DNA from: Monodelphis domestica
Taxonomy: Eukaryota; Chordata; Mammalia; Didelphimorphia; Didelphidae
Length of the DNA: 64,000 nucleotides
Direction of reading: 5' to 3'
Assembly: GCF_027887165.1 (NCBI RefSeq)
Contig: NC_077232.1
Span: forward strand, 2,386,162-2,450,161
Positions 52,639 to 63,718 of the stretch are shown here, piece by piece. Positions within the stretch are counted from its first letter, which is position 1. Each line of letters starts with the position of its first letter. The notes under the pieces were generated by a model. It was given only the letters and a program-made list of their open reading frames with translations. It searched no databases and was not told where the DNA came from. Both the position numbers and the translations under genes were made by a program.

Positions 52639-55600
52639 CACAGAGAGAGACAGAGACTGACAGAGAGACAGAGAGACAGAGAGAGACAGAGATGGAGAGA
52701 CAGAGAGACAGAGAGAGACAGAGACACACAGAGAGAGAAACAGAGAGACAGAGAGAGAGAATGGTTATCTGACTTCAAATACCCACTGAGCTGGCATGTG
52801 GATGAAGATTTAGCCTTGTTCTGCTTGGCCATATCAAGAGGGCAGAACAGAAGCCAAGAAAAGTATCACAAAGGCAGAATTAGCTATAAAGACAAAGTCA
52901 CTGCCAATTAGAACATCCCAACATGAAACAGGCTTCCTTGAAAGATAGTGAGTCCCTTTCAGTGGAGGTATTCAAGCAGAGGTTGCATAGCCATTTGAAC
53001 AAGGATCCTGGTTCAGCTGTGGGTTGGATGAGAGCCCTCTGGGGCTAGAACACCCCATGACTTTGCACGTCTGATTATGGCACAGGAATAGATGAGAGTT
53101 GGGTGTCAAGAGAGAAAGAGGTTGGAAATACTTTCTGCTTTTCTAATTCTGGTAGTCATGGAAGGGGCCCCGGGGGGAGCTGAGACTCTTTTTTTTTTAT
53201 TTTTGAAATTTTTATTTAATTAGTCAATTCAGAACATTTTCCCATGGTTACAAGAATCATATTCTTTCCCTCCCCTTCCCCTGCCCTTCCCGTAGCCTAC
53301 TCACAATTCCACTGGATTTTTACATGTGTGTCCTTGATCAAAACCTATTTCCATGTTGTTGATGTTTGTACTAGGGTTATCATTTAGAGTCTACATCCCC
53401 AATCATATCCCCTTGACCCATGTATTCAAGCAGTTGTTTTTCTTAGGTATTTTTACTCCCACAGAGTTTCCTCTGAATGTGGATAGTGTTCTTTCTTGTA
53501 AATCCCTCTGAGTTGTTCAGGATCACTGCATTGCCTCAAATGGCAAAGTCCATTGCATTTGATTATGCCACAGTGTATCAGTCCCTGTGTAAAATGTTCT
53601 CCTGGTTCTGCTCCTTTCACTCTGCATCAGTTCCTGGAGGTCTTTCCAGTTCACATAAAGTCCTTCCAGTTCATTCCTTTGAGCACAACAGTATTCCATC
53701 ACCAACATATACCACAATGTGTACAGCCATTCCCCAATTGAAGGGCATCCTCTCAATTTTCCAATTTTTTGCCACTACAAAGAGCACAGCTATGAATATT
53801 CTTGTACATGTCTTTTTCCCTTATTATTTCTTTGATTCAGCAGTGCTATGGCTGTATCAAAGGGCAGACAGTCTTTTAGTGCCCTTTGGGCATAGTTCCA
53901 AATTGCCCTCCATAACAGTTGGACCAATTCACAATTCCAACAGCAATGCATTAGTATCCCAATTTTGTCACATCATTCATTACTTTCCTTTTCTATCATC
54001 TTAGCCAATCTGCTAGGTGTGAGGTAGTACCTCAGAGTTGTTTTCATTTGCATTTCTTTGATTATAAGAGATTTAGAACACTTTTTCATGTGCTTATTGA
54101 TAGTTTTGATTTCTTTATCTGAAAATTACCTATTCACGTTCCTTGCCCACTCATCAATTGGGGAATGGCTTGATTTTTTGTACAATTAATTTAGCTCTTT
54201 ATAAATTTGAGTAATTAGACTTTTGTCAGAGGTTTTTTTATGAAGATTTTTTCTCAATTTGTTGCTTCCCTTCTAATTTTGGTTGCATTGGTTTTGTTTG
54301 TACAAAATCTTTTTAATTTAAAGAGCTGAGGTTTCAAGTACTATCTGAATGATGGCAGAAATTGGGGCTCTTAAATAGATGGGGCTTGAAGGAAAGCCTA
54401 AGAACTGAGCTGGTAAAAATAGGCAGAGGAAGATTCTGCTAGGTGTGGGTAGAGATCATAGGAGCAGAGCAATGGATCATCTGGTCTTCTCCTTCCCTGC
54501 CCTCCCTTTCTCCATGTGAAAATAGTGGAGGCCTTAGAGGTAAAGCAACCTGCCCAAGATCATGTAACCAGTAGGTAACAGAGCTGGATTCCAACCCAGA
54601 CTCCAAAGGCAATGAATGTTCTTTCCATTATCATGGGCTACCTCCAATCCTAATGCAGTGATGGAATTTTTAAAAATAATCTGGTTTCTTCAATTTCTCT
54701 TGGCTTTTCAATCCCAAAGAACTTTTTGAGAGATAGAGCAAAGTGTAGATAAGCAACAGAACCCCTGAGACTGTTTTATTGTCTCTCAGCCAGTCCATCA
54801 GAGACCAGGGTCGAAGCTTAATTGGCCTCCTTATAACAGCCACCCATTACTCTTGGTTTTGTCCCCCTTCTCCTAACAAGGCTAAGCCCTCCCTTCAAAA
54901 ACTTGAAGACAACTTTTTAGTCTTCCCCACATCACTACCACACACAATCTTCTCTTCCCAAGACTAATCATGCCAAGTTTATTGAATGAATATTCATATG
55001 ATATGGACTATCACTATAGGTGCCAACTAGGTTGCTCACTAGATAGAGCCCTGACCCTATAGTTATGAAAACTTGAGTTTGAATCTGGCCTCAGACACCT
55101 ACTAGGTGTGTAACCCTGGACAAGTTACTCCAGCCTATTGTACTCAGTTTCCTCACCTATAAAATGAGCCAAAGAAGGAAATGGCAAGCCACTTCAGTAG
55201 CATTACCAAGAAAACCTCACATGAGGCCAAAAAGAGTCAGATATACCTGAGCAAAAAAAAAATGTCCTTCTCTGGTCAGCCTTCTACCTAATCAATGTTC
55301 ATTTTAAACCATGGCTCCCTGATCTGACCTCGATACTCCAGATGAGATCTGATGAGGCAGAAGGGAGGAGAGGACCTACCATTTCAATATTTCTGGAGAC
55401 TATGCCCTTCTTAATGTCTCCCAAGAACACAAGACCTTTTTTGGCAATCCCAATACATGGAAGACTCATATTGAGCTTGTGATCCTAGATTTTTTTTTCA
55501 TAACTGCTGTCTAACTACAGTCTCCATTTCATACTTATAAAGTTGATTTTTTTGGTACCCAAAATGCAAGATTTCACATTTATCCCAAGTGCCTTTGCTT

Positions 55601-56648
55601 TATTAGAATCAGGGCAATACTCTAATCTATCATGTGTTTAAGTGGTATAGTGGATAGAGAAGTGGTCCTGGAGTCTAGAAGACCTGAGTTCAAATGCAGC
55701 CTCAGACACTTACTTGCTGTATGACCCTGGGCATGTCACTTACCTTAGTTTAGTTAACTGCAAAAAGGTGGTGATAACTTTTCGGAGTTGTCATGGGGCT
55801 CAAATGAGATAATATTTGCAAAACACTTAGTACAATGCATGACCCCTAGAAGGTTTTTAATAAGTGCCTGTTTCTTTACTCCAAATCCTTCAAGATCCTT
55901 TTGATTCCTGACTGTAATCTACTATGGTAGTTACCCTTCCCAGCTTGGTGGCATCTGAAAACTTGCTGAGCAGATAAATGGTGATAAATCATATTATGAT
56001 GAATGATAATGCAAACTTTTATGCCTTCATCCAAATAATTAACAAAAATATTCATTAACACAGGACCAAATAGAGATTTTTAAAGTATGCCACTGGAGAC
56101 CTCCTGCCATGTTACCATTGAATTATTAACAACACCTCTTTGAGTCTAGTCAGCCAATTAGTTTTGAGACTATCTGATTGATGTAATCCATCTCTCCATC
56201 AGAAAAAAAAATAGTTTGAAATGTTTTTTCAAAAGCTTTGCAAAAATCTAGATAAACCACGGGCGTTCCATTCCTCAGCCATTTGTTTAAAGATCCTGTT
56301 AAAAGGGGAACCAATGCCTTCGCTCTGCTTCTCCACTCCCATCCGTGCTTTTCCAGATCTATTCCTTTTATACTTTTTCCTGCCTGTGTTGCAGAACCTC
56401 TGAGCATGCATCCCTGGGAAAAGAATTCATTCTAAGGTGTCAATAACCAAAAAAGCTCGGAAAACCATGGAATTTTAACAACAATCTGTGTGCCTTAACT
56501 CAAAAAGACAATTAACGAGAATATTTCAGATGTGGGGAAAATTTAGGGGTGAGGTGGAGATATTCAGACTACAACATGAACTTTTTCTACTTGTGGCTCC
56601 ACACTTGACACCTGACCCCACTTTCAGGAGCATAGCTCTGCCTTCCGA

Positions 56649-56695
<47 letters not shown>

Positions 56696-59600
56696 CTGCT
56701 CTGATTACTCAGGCTACATTAAGGCTCTCTTTTGTGTCTTTGGGTTTCAGAATTTATAATGGTAGTCATTGGTGGGGAGGGAGTGGCAGGTAGAAAAGAG
56801 CTACTGAGGGTTGGCAGGGGTCAGTTCCCTCTCTACTGTGTTCTGTATGCTTGTCATGTGATAGAACAGAACATTTTATAAGAATTCTATCCCAAGTTGT
56901 TTTGCTACAGGCTTATTGTCACAGCCTCAACCTTGATTGGCAAATAAACACATTTCTCACATGGGCACATGGGGGTTAGGGTGGCACAGGAATTGCTATA
57001 TCATACATAATACCTGAGCAGGGAATGGAGAGCTAGAGGGTGCTTTTCCCTATCTCCCTGCTTGTCTGTGCATCAAGGGAAGCTCAGAAATATATTAAAA
57101 TCCCACTTTCTTTTAGAAATCTTTCCCGATTCCTCCATGAAGGTTAGGAGCTTTCCCTCTTTTGAATATCTCTGATTTATCATGTCTAAAGTTTATTTGT
57201 ATGTAGCCGATTGCATGTTGTCTCCCCCATTCAGACTTAGCTCCTTGAGAACAGGGGGCCTGTCTTTTGCTTTTCTTTGTATCCTCAATAAGTGTGTGTT
57301 GACTGACTGACAGACCCATATCAGGTACATTTCTCTTTGGGAAACAAGCACTCTCACCCAGAACTTTCTGACCCGAGTGGGTTTACTCATGCTTGACTTA
57401 GTTGGGGAACAATCCAAATAGCCTGGGGCCCCAGAAGGCAGCCCAGCTGGATAATTCTCACCTCCTGGAAACAGCCCTTCCTCCCTCTTGAAATAGTTCC
57501 ATCAGACTTGAGCAGTATCACCAGCAGCAAAGTGTGCCCAATAGTTTGTCCCCTGGGCTTGGCCATTGGCCCTAGCCATGGTGCTGAAGCAGCTGTCCTC
57601 AGGTCTGCTCTTTCAGTAACGGTGGTGGTGCGTTCAGCTTTGCTAAGAGACAAATGCTAAGCCATCCCCTCTCTGTTTTCCTCCCAGATTTCACATGTCC
57701 GGGTCTTCACAAAAGCATACACGAACTCATTATGAACTGTGACCCAGTTCTAAGGAAGATATTCAAAATGAACACCATCCTTTGTGGAGGCAGCATGGCA
57801 TTCCCAGGCATGGAACGACGGATGGTAAAGGAGCTCCAGGCCCAGGAGCATCAACTGACTAATATTAAGGTAGTTTATTCCTGAAGGAGGTGGGTCCTTC
57901 CCACTCAGTGGTCCTGAGCCTGGCAGCTCTTGCAGTTAGGACAGAGAGTTCTACTGCTAAGACCTGCTAGAAACATCAGGTGATTCTTGGTCCATGGTCT
58001 GACAGCGAGAAACAATGACCCTTCTCAGCAGCCTGCAGACTGCATAGGATAGTCCTTTGAACAAGCTTCTGGCGGGCTTTGAGAGAACATGAATGGTTGT
58101 TTGATTTCATAATTCAATAACTGATTTTTCCTCCTCTTGGCCCCTCGGCTTTTTTTCTGCTGCTGATTATTTACAGCACAGCAGAGGTTGGAACATGGAG
58201 CTGTCTTCCCATTGGAGTTCTCCTCCTAACTCACTATATGATCTCAGTAAGTCATTTCTGAGGATCCATTTCTTCAGTAGTGAAATATGGATAAAACCAT
58301 CTTTTAGATCATGGGGAGCTTTATATCTTTTTTCTCCTTTTTTCAAGACTACTTCATTGAAGCTTATTTTTGTGATTTTTCCAAACATACTTGCCACTTC
58401 AAATAACTTTTCCCCCACCAAGAAGTACCCTCCTGTGTAACCAAGGGCCCTAGTTATGGAAAGCAAGCATGCATGCCTAATAGCATCATCACTTCTCTGT
58501 TTAGAAGAGGAAAAAAATCTCCCCCTCTTCACTTTGTAAGATTATTGTGGAATCTGATATGGAAATATGGAAATGAGGAGGGAAAGGCAGAAAGAAGCAC
58601 AAGAAAATTGAGATGAACCTCAGGGGTTCAGCATTATCAATAACAGGGCAGGCAGGAAGGGCTAGAGTGTCAAGCCTACCAAGGACCAGCTCGACAGAAT
58701 CAGTTAGCGTTCCCCAAAGGCATCAAGGACAGATTCAATTGGGGGTCTGGAGGGCTTGAGGCACTGAGAGCAGCAACCAGAAGCACTTTATTGGAAATTA
58801 CATCTTTTTTATATGGGGGAAAAGCAAGCTGGGGATTTTGCACAAGTTTCCATTTACCCAGTGAAGGTAAATGATTTACAAATTTGATACAAAGGATTTG
58901 GTTTACCTTATCGAATCTAGACAGAGTTTTCTATAGGCTAATAAATCAATATGTCAATGTGTAACTATCTAACCCAGATTCACATTGAATGCATACCTCA
59001 GATTTTGTAGGAACATACAGTTTCAGCAGATGGGGAGGAAAAGGAGGGAATTGAAACCTCAGGTGGTATAGGCTACATGTCTGACTTTAGCTGAACTATG
59101 GCTACCTCCAGAGCTTTGCCCCCCTACACTAGAGGACATGCCTCTAAGGTTGGACCCTTTCCCAACAAGACACGAGCTTGAGTTGCTTGCTGGTGGTCCA
59201 GACAGCCAGGGGTAGAAGTCCAGCCCTCTCTCCCCTTGAAAATTTGCAGCTGATAAAAGTTTAATTGTTTCAGCATTGTTTCAATCATAATTACAGGAAA
59301 AAATCCATCATTTCCCAAGTTGCTTCTCTCTACCACCCACATGTCCTGGACACCCCACTTCTCTCCTGTTTCTAGCTAGATAGGGAGTTATCTTGTGGTT
59401 GCCTAGAGAAACATGGAAATGAAATGGGTTTCATGGTGATGATAAGGCCTTGTTGGGGCCACATATAGGCAGGAGTCTACTTGAGAAGACCTGTGATTGT
59501 GGCTCTAAGGCCAATAGGAAGTAGCACTACCACATGACAATTCACAGTAATAACGGTTTCCCCTAAGATGGGAAAAGAGCATTCAGCAATAAGGAAATCC

Positions 59601-60631
59601 TAAAGGGCTCTGAGGTCTGTCTCTGATCACAGCTGAAATATCAAGCTTACTTGTGGGATTCATATTATTGAAAAGACAATGGAGAAGCTAAAGAGCTTGT
59701 GTTCAAAACCCAACTCTACTTCTTATTTTGAGTGTGGGAGACCCTCTTTCTCTCTCTGGGACTTAGCCTCCTTTTTTGAGAGGGGTGAAAATAGAAAGTC
59801 TTTTCTAGGGAATGCATTGAAGACATTTATTATGGGCTTCCTGGGTGCCAAGGCATGGAAATATGAATATATGCTCTAAGTCCTATGATCTATGAATGCC
59901 TTTACTTTCCAGGAAAATACATTCCCTGTCCAGAGTCCTGGTGAGCAACGATGAACTCCAGCCCATCATCTTTAAGGAGATCATTCACTCAGTCAGGTTT
60001 ATAAGCCTGTTAAGTTCCTATAGGCACTGGGGATGCTCCTTATGCAAAATCAGGAGGGCTCAATGTATGACCTTGAGAAAGTCACAGACTCCTCTGCCTC
60101 AGTGCCCCTATCTGATAAAATGGTCGTCTATGCTCCTGTACTAGCTCATAAACCAGGAGAGCTTAAGCAAAGCCCCACACAGTTAAACTGAGGCTCAGGA
60201 TGGTTTTGACTCACCCATGATATTGCAGTAAGTGCCAGAGGCAGGTCTTGAATCCCTTCCTCTGATCCCACAGTCAGTATTCTTAACCTTGTACTATATT
60301 TATAACAGCCTTTTGAGATCATAGTAAAAGTATGAGGAAAACTCAAGAGAGTGACTTGCACAAGGCTACGCAGCCAGTAAGAGTTTGAGCAAGGTCTTTC
60401 CTGACTCTGAATTCCACCCTGCTCCCACTCCACCACACGGCTTTAGTTCCTTCCTAGGAACTCTTTTTCCATGGTTCCTTCCTTCAGGTGATCGTGCCTT
60501 CAGAATGCTGGTTCTCTTCCTGGTGTGGTGGCTCCATCCTGACTGGTCTGAATTCTTTTCAACATATGTGGATCTATGATTATGAATATCAGGACATTGG
60601 CGCTACCATCATCCATCGTAGATGCTTCTGA
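34514..60631 (+). CDS. Spliced actin-like protein, eight exons, divergent paralog
   Basis: Exons 34514-34653, 40176-40304, 45351-45461, 48088-48172, 49511-49672, 50876-51058, 57688-57869 and 60488-60631 splice in phase to about 377 codons with no stop. They cover actin from the first beta strands ([16 protein letters not shown]) to the C-terminus (ATIIHRRCF). Introns fall at actin codons 41/42, 84/85, 121/122, 150, 204, 268 and 328/329, the smooth-muscle-actin pattern as I recall it. Kept blocks include [45 protein letters not shown] and the hinge Gln137. Changed are the DNase-I loop, Gly15 to Arg, Asp154 to Asn, His161 to Tyr, Tyr306 to Phe and Lys336 to Trp. A 3-residue deletion lies in subdomain 4. 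The 5' limit is an acceptor (tctcttttctatag), so the start codon is unresolved. Intact frame and splice sites argue for a functional gene, possibly germline-restricted like other actin-like proteins (inference). Confidence 0.9.
36366..37095. repeat. (TTCC)n polypyrimidine tract
   Basis: About 730 bases of cttcctt/ccctcc units, nearly pure pyrimidine on the plus strand, with CCCTCC variants clustered at 36,540-36,720. It produces long meaningless open frames on both strands. It is a homopurine-homopyrimidine mirror tract with triplex potential. Confidence 0.97.
38400..38585 (-). repeat. tRNA-like SINE, minus orientation
   Basis: The reverse complement reads ccaggtggctcagtagatag, ...gaccctgggcaagtcac, ...actcttctgccttagaatc, a full-length SINE with an A-rich tail on the left. 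Confidence 0.85.
39885..40050 (+). mobile_element. L1 3' UTR fragment
   Basis: Contains atagatgtataacccagtgg and gcttgtccactctgggagcag, followed by an A-rich tail (aaagaaaacgaaaagaaaaa). This is typical of the 3' end of marsupial L1 as I know it. Confidence 0.5.
41190..41385 (-). repeat. MIR/CORE-SINE, minus orientation
   Basis: Shows cacctactatgtggcaggca, ctaagcactttacagatatc, cctcacaacaaccc and gaagaaactgaggc in the reversed MIR order. Confidence 0.75.
41386..44362 (+). mobile_element. Complete but inactivated hAT transposon with 8-bp target duplication
   Basis: Bounded by CTCTAGAA at 41,386-41,393 and 44,355-44,362. Imperfect terminal inverted repeats follow (left ...cgtgatggtgaacct, right reading inward ...agtgatgggcaacct). 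The 2.96-kb interior encodes a hAT transposase on the plus strand in several frames. A BED-type zinc-finger remnant lies near 42,240-42,320 (LCTET...[12 protein letters not shown]). The central region around 42,464-43,027 has [15 protein letters not shown] and [12 protein letters not shown]. The C-terminal dimerisation block near 43,840-43,960 has [19 protein letters not shown]. Stops and frameshifts separate them. It resembles the lineage from which vertebrate ZBED5/GTF2IRD2-type genes were domesticated. It lies in intron 2 of the actin-like gene. Confidence 0.9.
44600..45215 (+). mobile_element. Old LINE 3' end fragment
   Basis: Blocks such as ttgtgtgaactgatgcaaggc, aaaatgggcagaaccagaac and gaatggatgatggatgaaatgagcag look like a degraded LINE 3' region, followed by attaaaaaaagagagagaga. 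Family assignment is uncertain. Confidence 0.45.
45760..45811. repeat. (TG)n microsatellite
   Basis: About 25 uninterrupted TG dinucleotides, 300 bases after the third exon of the actin-like gene. Confidence 0.97.
46205..46290. mobile_element. hAT (Charlie-like) terminal fragment
   Basis: ccggggtccccaatcttttt followed by acacagggggccagttcactg and ggagggccggactata is the end of a widespread hAT-type element. It is interrupted by the telomere-like repeat. Confidence 0.6.
46286..46373. repeat. Interstitial telomeric repeat (CCCTAA)n
   Basis: Two and a half CCCTAA units lie at 46,286-46,301, then a 10-base interruption. About ten more units follow at 46,312-46,373 with two single-base variants (actcta, atccta). 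The orientation reads CCCTAA on the plus strand. Confidence 0.95.
46461..47645. mobile_element. Second solo LTR with 4-bp target duplication
   Basis: A 1,177-base block, 46,465-47,641, begins TGTGAGATTT, ends GGTTTACA and is flanked by CCAC at 46,461-46,464 and 47,642-47,645. Its right end (cataagtctgagaaatttta...ggtttaca) and the ggtcgcca segment match the LTR at 28,219, so both belong to one family. No internal retroviral genes are present. Confidence 0.82.
48900..49510. other. GC-rich pocket before exon 5 of the actin-like gene
   Basis: Local CpG- and GC-rich sequence extends into the exon at 49,511-49,672, whose codons nearly all end in G or C, unlike the AT-rich flanking exons. No separate gene is recognised. 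Confidence 0.55.
49880..50013. repeat. CA/GCA-rich degenerate tract (cacacgcatgcac units)
   Basis: Imperfect repeats of gcacacacgcatgcaggcac type on the plus strand, in intron 5 of the actin-like gene. Confidence 0.85.
50596..50770 (+). repeat. tRNA-like SINE
   Basis: Full-length, well preserved copy: gggcagctgggtggctcagg, cctgggttcaaatttgactt, gggtgaccctgggcaagtca. It ends near the A-poor tail at 50,770, 105 bases before exon 6. Confidence 0.9.
52430..52770. repeat. (GA)n tract with GACA variants
   Basis: A pure GA core at about 52,555-52,630 is flanked by gagacagagaga-type units up to 52,765. It is polypurine on the plus strand, and long open frames across it are artefacts. Confidence 0.96.
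53177..54330 (-). mobile_element. 5'-truncated L1, minus orientation, with target duplication
   Basis: The T-run at 53,188-53,200 is the poly(A) tail of a minus-strand element. Reading leftward, 54,320-54,000 is the ORF2 3' region that matches 28,000-28,230 of the plus-strand L1 (gtacaaacaaaaccaatg, aagcaacaaattgggaa). The 3' UTR follows. GAGCTGAG at 53,177-53,184 and 54,323-54,330 is the probable target-site duplication. Confidence 0.87.
55020..55260 (+). repeat. tRNA-like SINE
   Basis: Decayed copy with aggttgctcactagatagag, cttgagtttgaatctggcct, gtaaccctggacaagttact and an A-run tail at 55,253-55,261. Confidence 0.8.
55640..55870 (+). repeat. SINE (MIR/tRNA-like)
   Basis: Carries tggtatagtggatagagaag, gagttcaaatgcagcctcag, gaccctgggcatgtcactta and aatgagataatatttgcaaa in consensus order. 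Confidence 0.8.
56650..56692. repeat. (CA)n microsatellite
   Basis: About 21 uninterrupted CA dinucleotides. Confidence 0.97.
57870..60487 (+). other. Actin-like gene intron 7
   Basis: 2.6 kb without a further actin exon. Codon 328 at 57,867-57,869 joins directly to the exon at 60,488. Contains minor SINE-like pieces near 60,190-60,400. Confidence 0.7.
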
Positions 60632-60720
60632 GCTTGGTCCTACCCCCCCGCCCCCCACACACACACCAGGCCATTCTATCTTGCTTCCAACTCCAAACTT
60701 CTCCTCCTGAGGTAGCCCTC

Positions 60721-60726
60721 AATAAA
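60721..60726 (+). terminator. AATAAA polyadenylation signal of the actin-like gene
   Basis: Canonical signal 90 bases after the TGA at 60,629-60,631, followed by T/G-rich sequence (gtctggggtgcc...ctgttgacc). It gives a short 3' UTR. Confidence 0.8.
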
Positions 60727-61362
60727 AGTCTGGGGTGCCAACACCCATTCTGTTGACCTTATTTCTGAAGGTTCAACCTTGAATCTTCTTTGAGGCAAAT
60801 GTTAGAGATAATAATGTATGTGGTGGGGATAGAGACAGCCCCTCACAATGAAAATTTGGAGTCAGAGGGTATGAGCAGAAAAGACAGACTTTTTATTTCT
60901 TTTTCATGAAAAGGGGCATCACCCTCTGATCATGGACAAGTACGCCCTCTTATAGCCGAACCCCACCTTTATAGGCTTTAACCACAAGCCCCCCTCTTTT
61001 CCCTGACTGCCCTCACCCCACCCCCCCAGAAAATGGCGAGCCAAGACTCCCAAGCTAAGATTTTCCAACTTGGACTAAACTTAAGATCTAAGACTTTACC
61101 CAACCAGAAAACAGCACAACCACAACTTAGAACACCTGTAGCATGCTGGGGCCGACTACTCTGGGCAAAGCCCAGCAAAAGCAGGGGGGTTCATGATTAG
61201 AGGGTTCTGGGGATAAAACACTTGTTAGCATGCTTGGAAATAGCCCACAGCTCAGCCAGAGGGTTTTGAGAAACATGTTCTGAGAGCAACACAGCCCACT
61301 TCTCACAATAATAACTTCAGGATTTACTCCCAGCAAGGTAGTTATGAAGCTGAAATGAGAGA

Positions 61363-61406
<44 letters not shown>

Positions 61407-61978
61407 ACATGCACACACATGCATGTCTATTTACATAAAGTGCTTTGCAAATTTTAAAGTACCATGTAAGTGATGCTAGAGGAGCAAATGAAATCATGTA
61501 TGTTTCTTTTCATAATAACATTTATTAATAATATTTTAAATTGCAGGAGGTGGGTCTAATGACAGTAACACTGGGAAGTAGGTAATATTTTCATGCCCCT
61601 TTTACAGATGACAAAACTGAGGCACATCAGGGTTAACTGATTTGCAGCTAGTAAATATCTGAAGCCAGATTGGAATTCATGTCTTCTTGACTGAAGACCC
61701 AGTGACATTCTTTCCTCTGTGCCCTCTAGCTGCCTGGGTGATTTATAAGCTATCCTTGGGAGGATCGCTGGAAATAAAGTTACTTAAAGGTTCTGACAAT
61801 GGGGCTCCAACCTCAGAGAGCCACCTGAACCCAAGATCAGGACTGACTATTCAGCTTCATGAACCTGAAGTCTTTTTTGATTGTGAGAATGAATCTGTGT
61901 CTAATTTTTGCAGCTCTAATGTGGATCTAGCTCTGTGAAAGACCATAGGCTTGGGTTTAATGAATAGCATCCACTTGC
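60727..61978. other. Intergenic, no recognised gene
   Basis: Beyond the actin-like poly(A) signal. Apart from a minus MIR-like piece (about 61,560-61,700) and the CA repeat I see nothing coding. Confidence 0.55.
61365..61405. repeat. (CA)n microsatellite
   Basis: About 20 CA dinucleotides downstream of the actin-like gene. Confidence 0.97.
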
Positions 61979-62035
<57 letters not shown>

Positions 62036-62500
62036 CTCTCGGTAACCGAGGATGACAATTATCTTTGTGCATTTTTGTGCACAAAGACAATTGTGCATGA
62101 AGATTTAAGTGGAAAAGTCATTGCACAGAGACAGTCCCACTCTCTCGGCGTTGGAAGCCTGGGTCCAGTGGCATGAAAAGTCGTTACACCTGGAGACTTC
62201 CTCAGCTGCATTGGGTGGTCGTGTTGTCCTTTGTGCTCCAACACGCCCTGAGCACTCCACAGTGCTTTGCTGCGTCGCCCTCTCAGCCGTTGAACCTTCT
62301 TGTTGGTTTCTTCCGTCTGTTCCGCCGAAGCAGTCTTCACATGCTGGGTGAGCAAAGCCCTGGTTCACCAGGGGTCGATGACCCGATGGCTACTCTCACA
62401 AGGTTTAGCCGGCCTGTCAAAGCCGTTGCCCGGGGTATGACCGCTGCCACATGCTAGCAGCTACTGGGAGCCACAAGTGAGAGCTGGGTGTCAGGTGAGG
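61979..62500 (-). mobile_element. Probable RTE-type LINE or derived SINE with (TAG)n tail
   Basis: An 18-19 unit TAG trinucleotide run (61,979-62,034) abuts tctctcggtaaccgaggatgac and about 450 bases of moderately GC-rich repeat. Short microsatellite tails are characteristic of RTE elements. Orientation is inferred from the tail lying on the left. The family name is not certain. Confidence 0.5.
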
Positions 62501-63110
62501 GTCAGAGGCTGGAGAGATGCCCTAGGAGGGCACGACAAGCCCTCCATACCAGAGATACTACCCCTCCCTGAGCACCCCATCCACATGCACACACTTCTAT
62601 ATAGACATCATCCAGCTATCTCAGCCTTGAGAAAGAGTTCTCATGCCAAACAATCTGAGTTCTTCCATAATGCCTTGTATGGAGCATATTCTCTTGCTTC
62701 TGCTCCAGATGCATGAGTCACTTAGCCCTCTGGGATTCAGCTTCCCCCTTTTAACACTTGGGATAACAGCCCTTGCTTCTGTCCAGGTAAGAGACTTCAT
62801 GACTTTCCATTTGCAAAGGCATTAACTCTATGATTGATCATCTTTATTACTAGTTCATGGTGTGACAGTGACACTCACTCCATCCCTTCTTCAGACTATA
62901 ACAGTTTTGATCTGGAATTCAACTGAATGAGAAAGAAGGCTGAGAATATGGATAGAAACCTCTCTGCTGGGGATAGGGGGAAATGAATCTTTGCTTTTGG
63001 TTGCTTTAAAAATTTATCAGAGACTTGAACACTACGTCCCCATATCCAGGAATCCTAGAGTCCCAGAGCCAAAAGATACATGAGGACAGAGTCCATCTTG
63101 TCCCTAAAAA
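62501..63110. other. Intergenic, nothing recognised
   Basis: No exon, RNA gene or clear repeat boundary was seen. Confidence 0.5.
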
Positions 63111-63718
63111 GGAATTCTCTCAAAAGGGATGGGTGAGATGGAATGGGCAAATTATATAACATAAAGAGGAATGAAAAATTATTATAGTAGAGGGGAGGAT
63201 GAGGGTGGTGGTGGGCAATGCTTAACTTAACTTTAATGCTTTACTCTAATTGTACCTGGTTCAGAGAGGGAATAACAACTATACTCATTAGGGTATAGAA
63301 TCCTATTTTACCCTGCAGAGAAGAAGAAGGGGAATAAGACAAGGAAAGGGAGGTGGTAATAGTAAGAAGGGGGAAATGAAGGGGTGATAAAAAGCAAAAC
63401 ACTGGTGAGGAGGAACAGAGTAAAAGGGAAAAAAAAACAGAATTAAAAGGGGAAAATAAGATGGAGGGGAATACACAGTTTTAATCATAACTGTGAATGT
63501 GAACGGGATGAACTCACCCATAAAATGGAAGCAGATAGCATAGTGGATTTAAAAAACCAGAATTCTACTATATGTTGTTTACAAGAAACACATTTGAGGC
63601 AGGGTGACACACAGAGATGGTAAGGGACTGGAGCAGAATTTATTATGCATCATCTAAAGGGGGAAAAAGTGGGAATAGCAATCATGATCTCAAATAAAGC
63701 TAAAATAAAAAAGAGAAA
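63110..63718 (+). mobile_element. L1 fragment: inter-ORF region and start of ORF2
   Basis: A purine-rich stretch, then the start of an endonuclease domain matching the copy at 25,000 (actgtgaatgtgaacgggat, gaactcacccataaaatgga) with stops in frame. Homology stops near 63,718 and the remaining sequence to the window end is unrelated. Confidence 0.8.

Larger units (their letters stand above)
51059..57687 (+). other. Actin-like gene intron 6
   Basis: 6.6 kb with a CA-type tract (51,100-51,130), the GA tract (52,430-52,770), a minus-strand L1 3' piece (53,177-54,330), two plus SINEs (about 55,020-55,260 and 55,640-55,870) and a CA microsatellite (56,650-56,692). No exon is recognised. Confidence 0.7.

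Noticed and set aside
52302..52911. Long frames across the GA tract
   Set aside because: Arg-Glu or Leu-Ser dipeptide runs from a microsatellite; no gene evidence.
59900..59960. Apparent extra exon near 59,912 between the last two actin-like exons
   Set aside because: Actin codon 328 joins directly to the 60,488 exon in phase with no missing residues, so an extra exon would insert foreign sequence.
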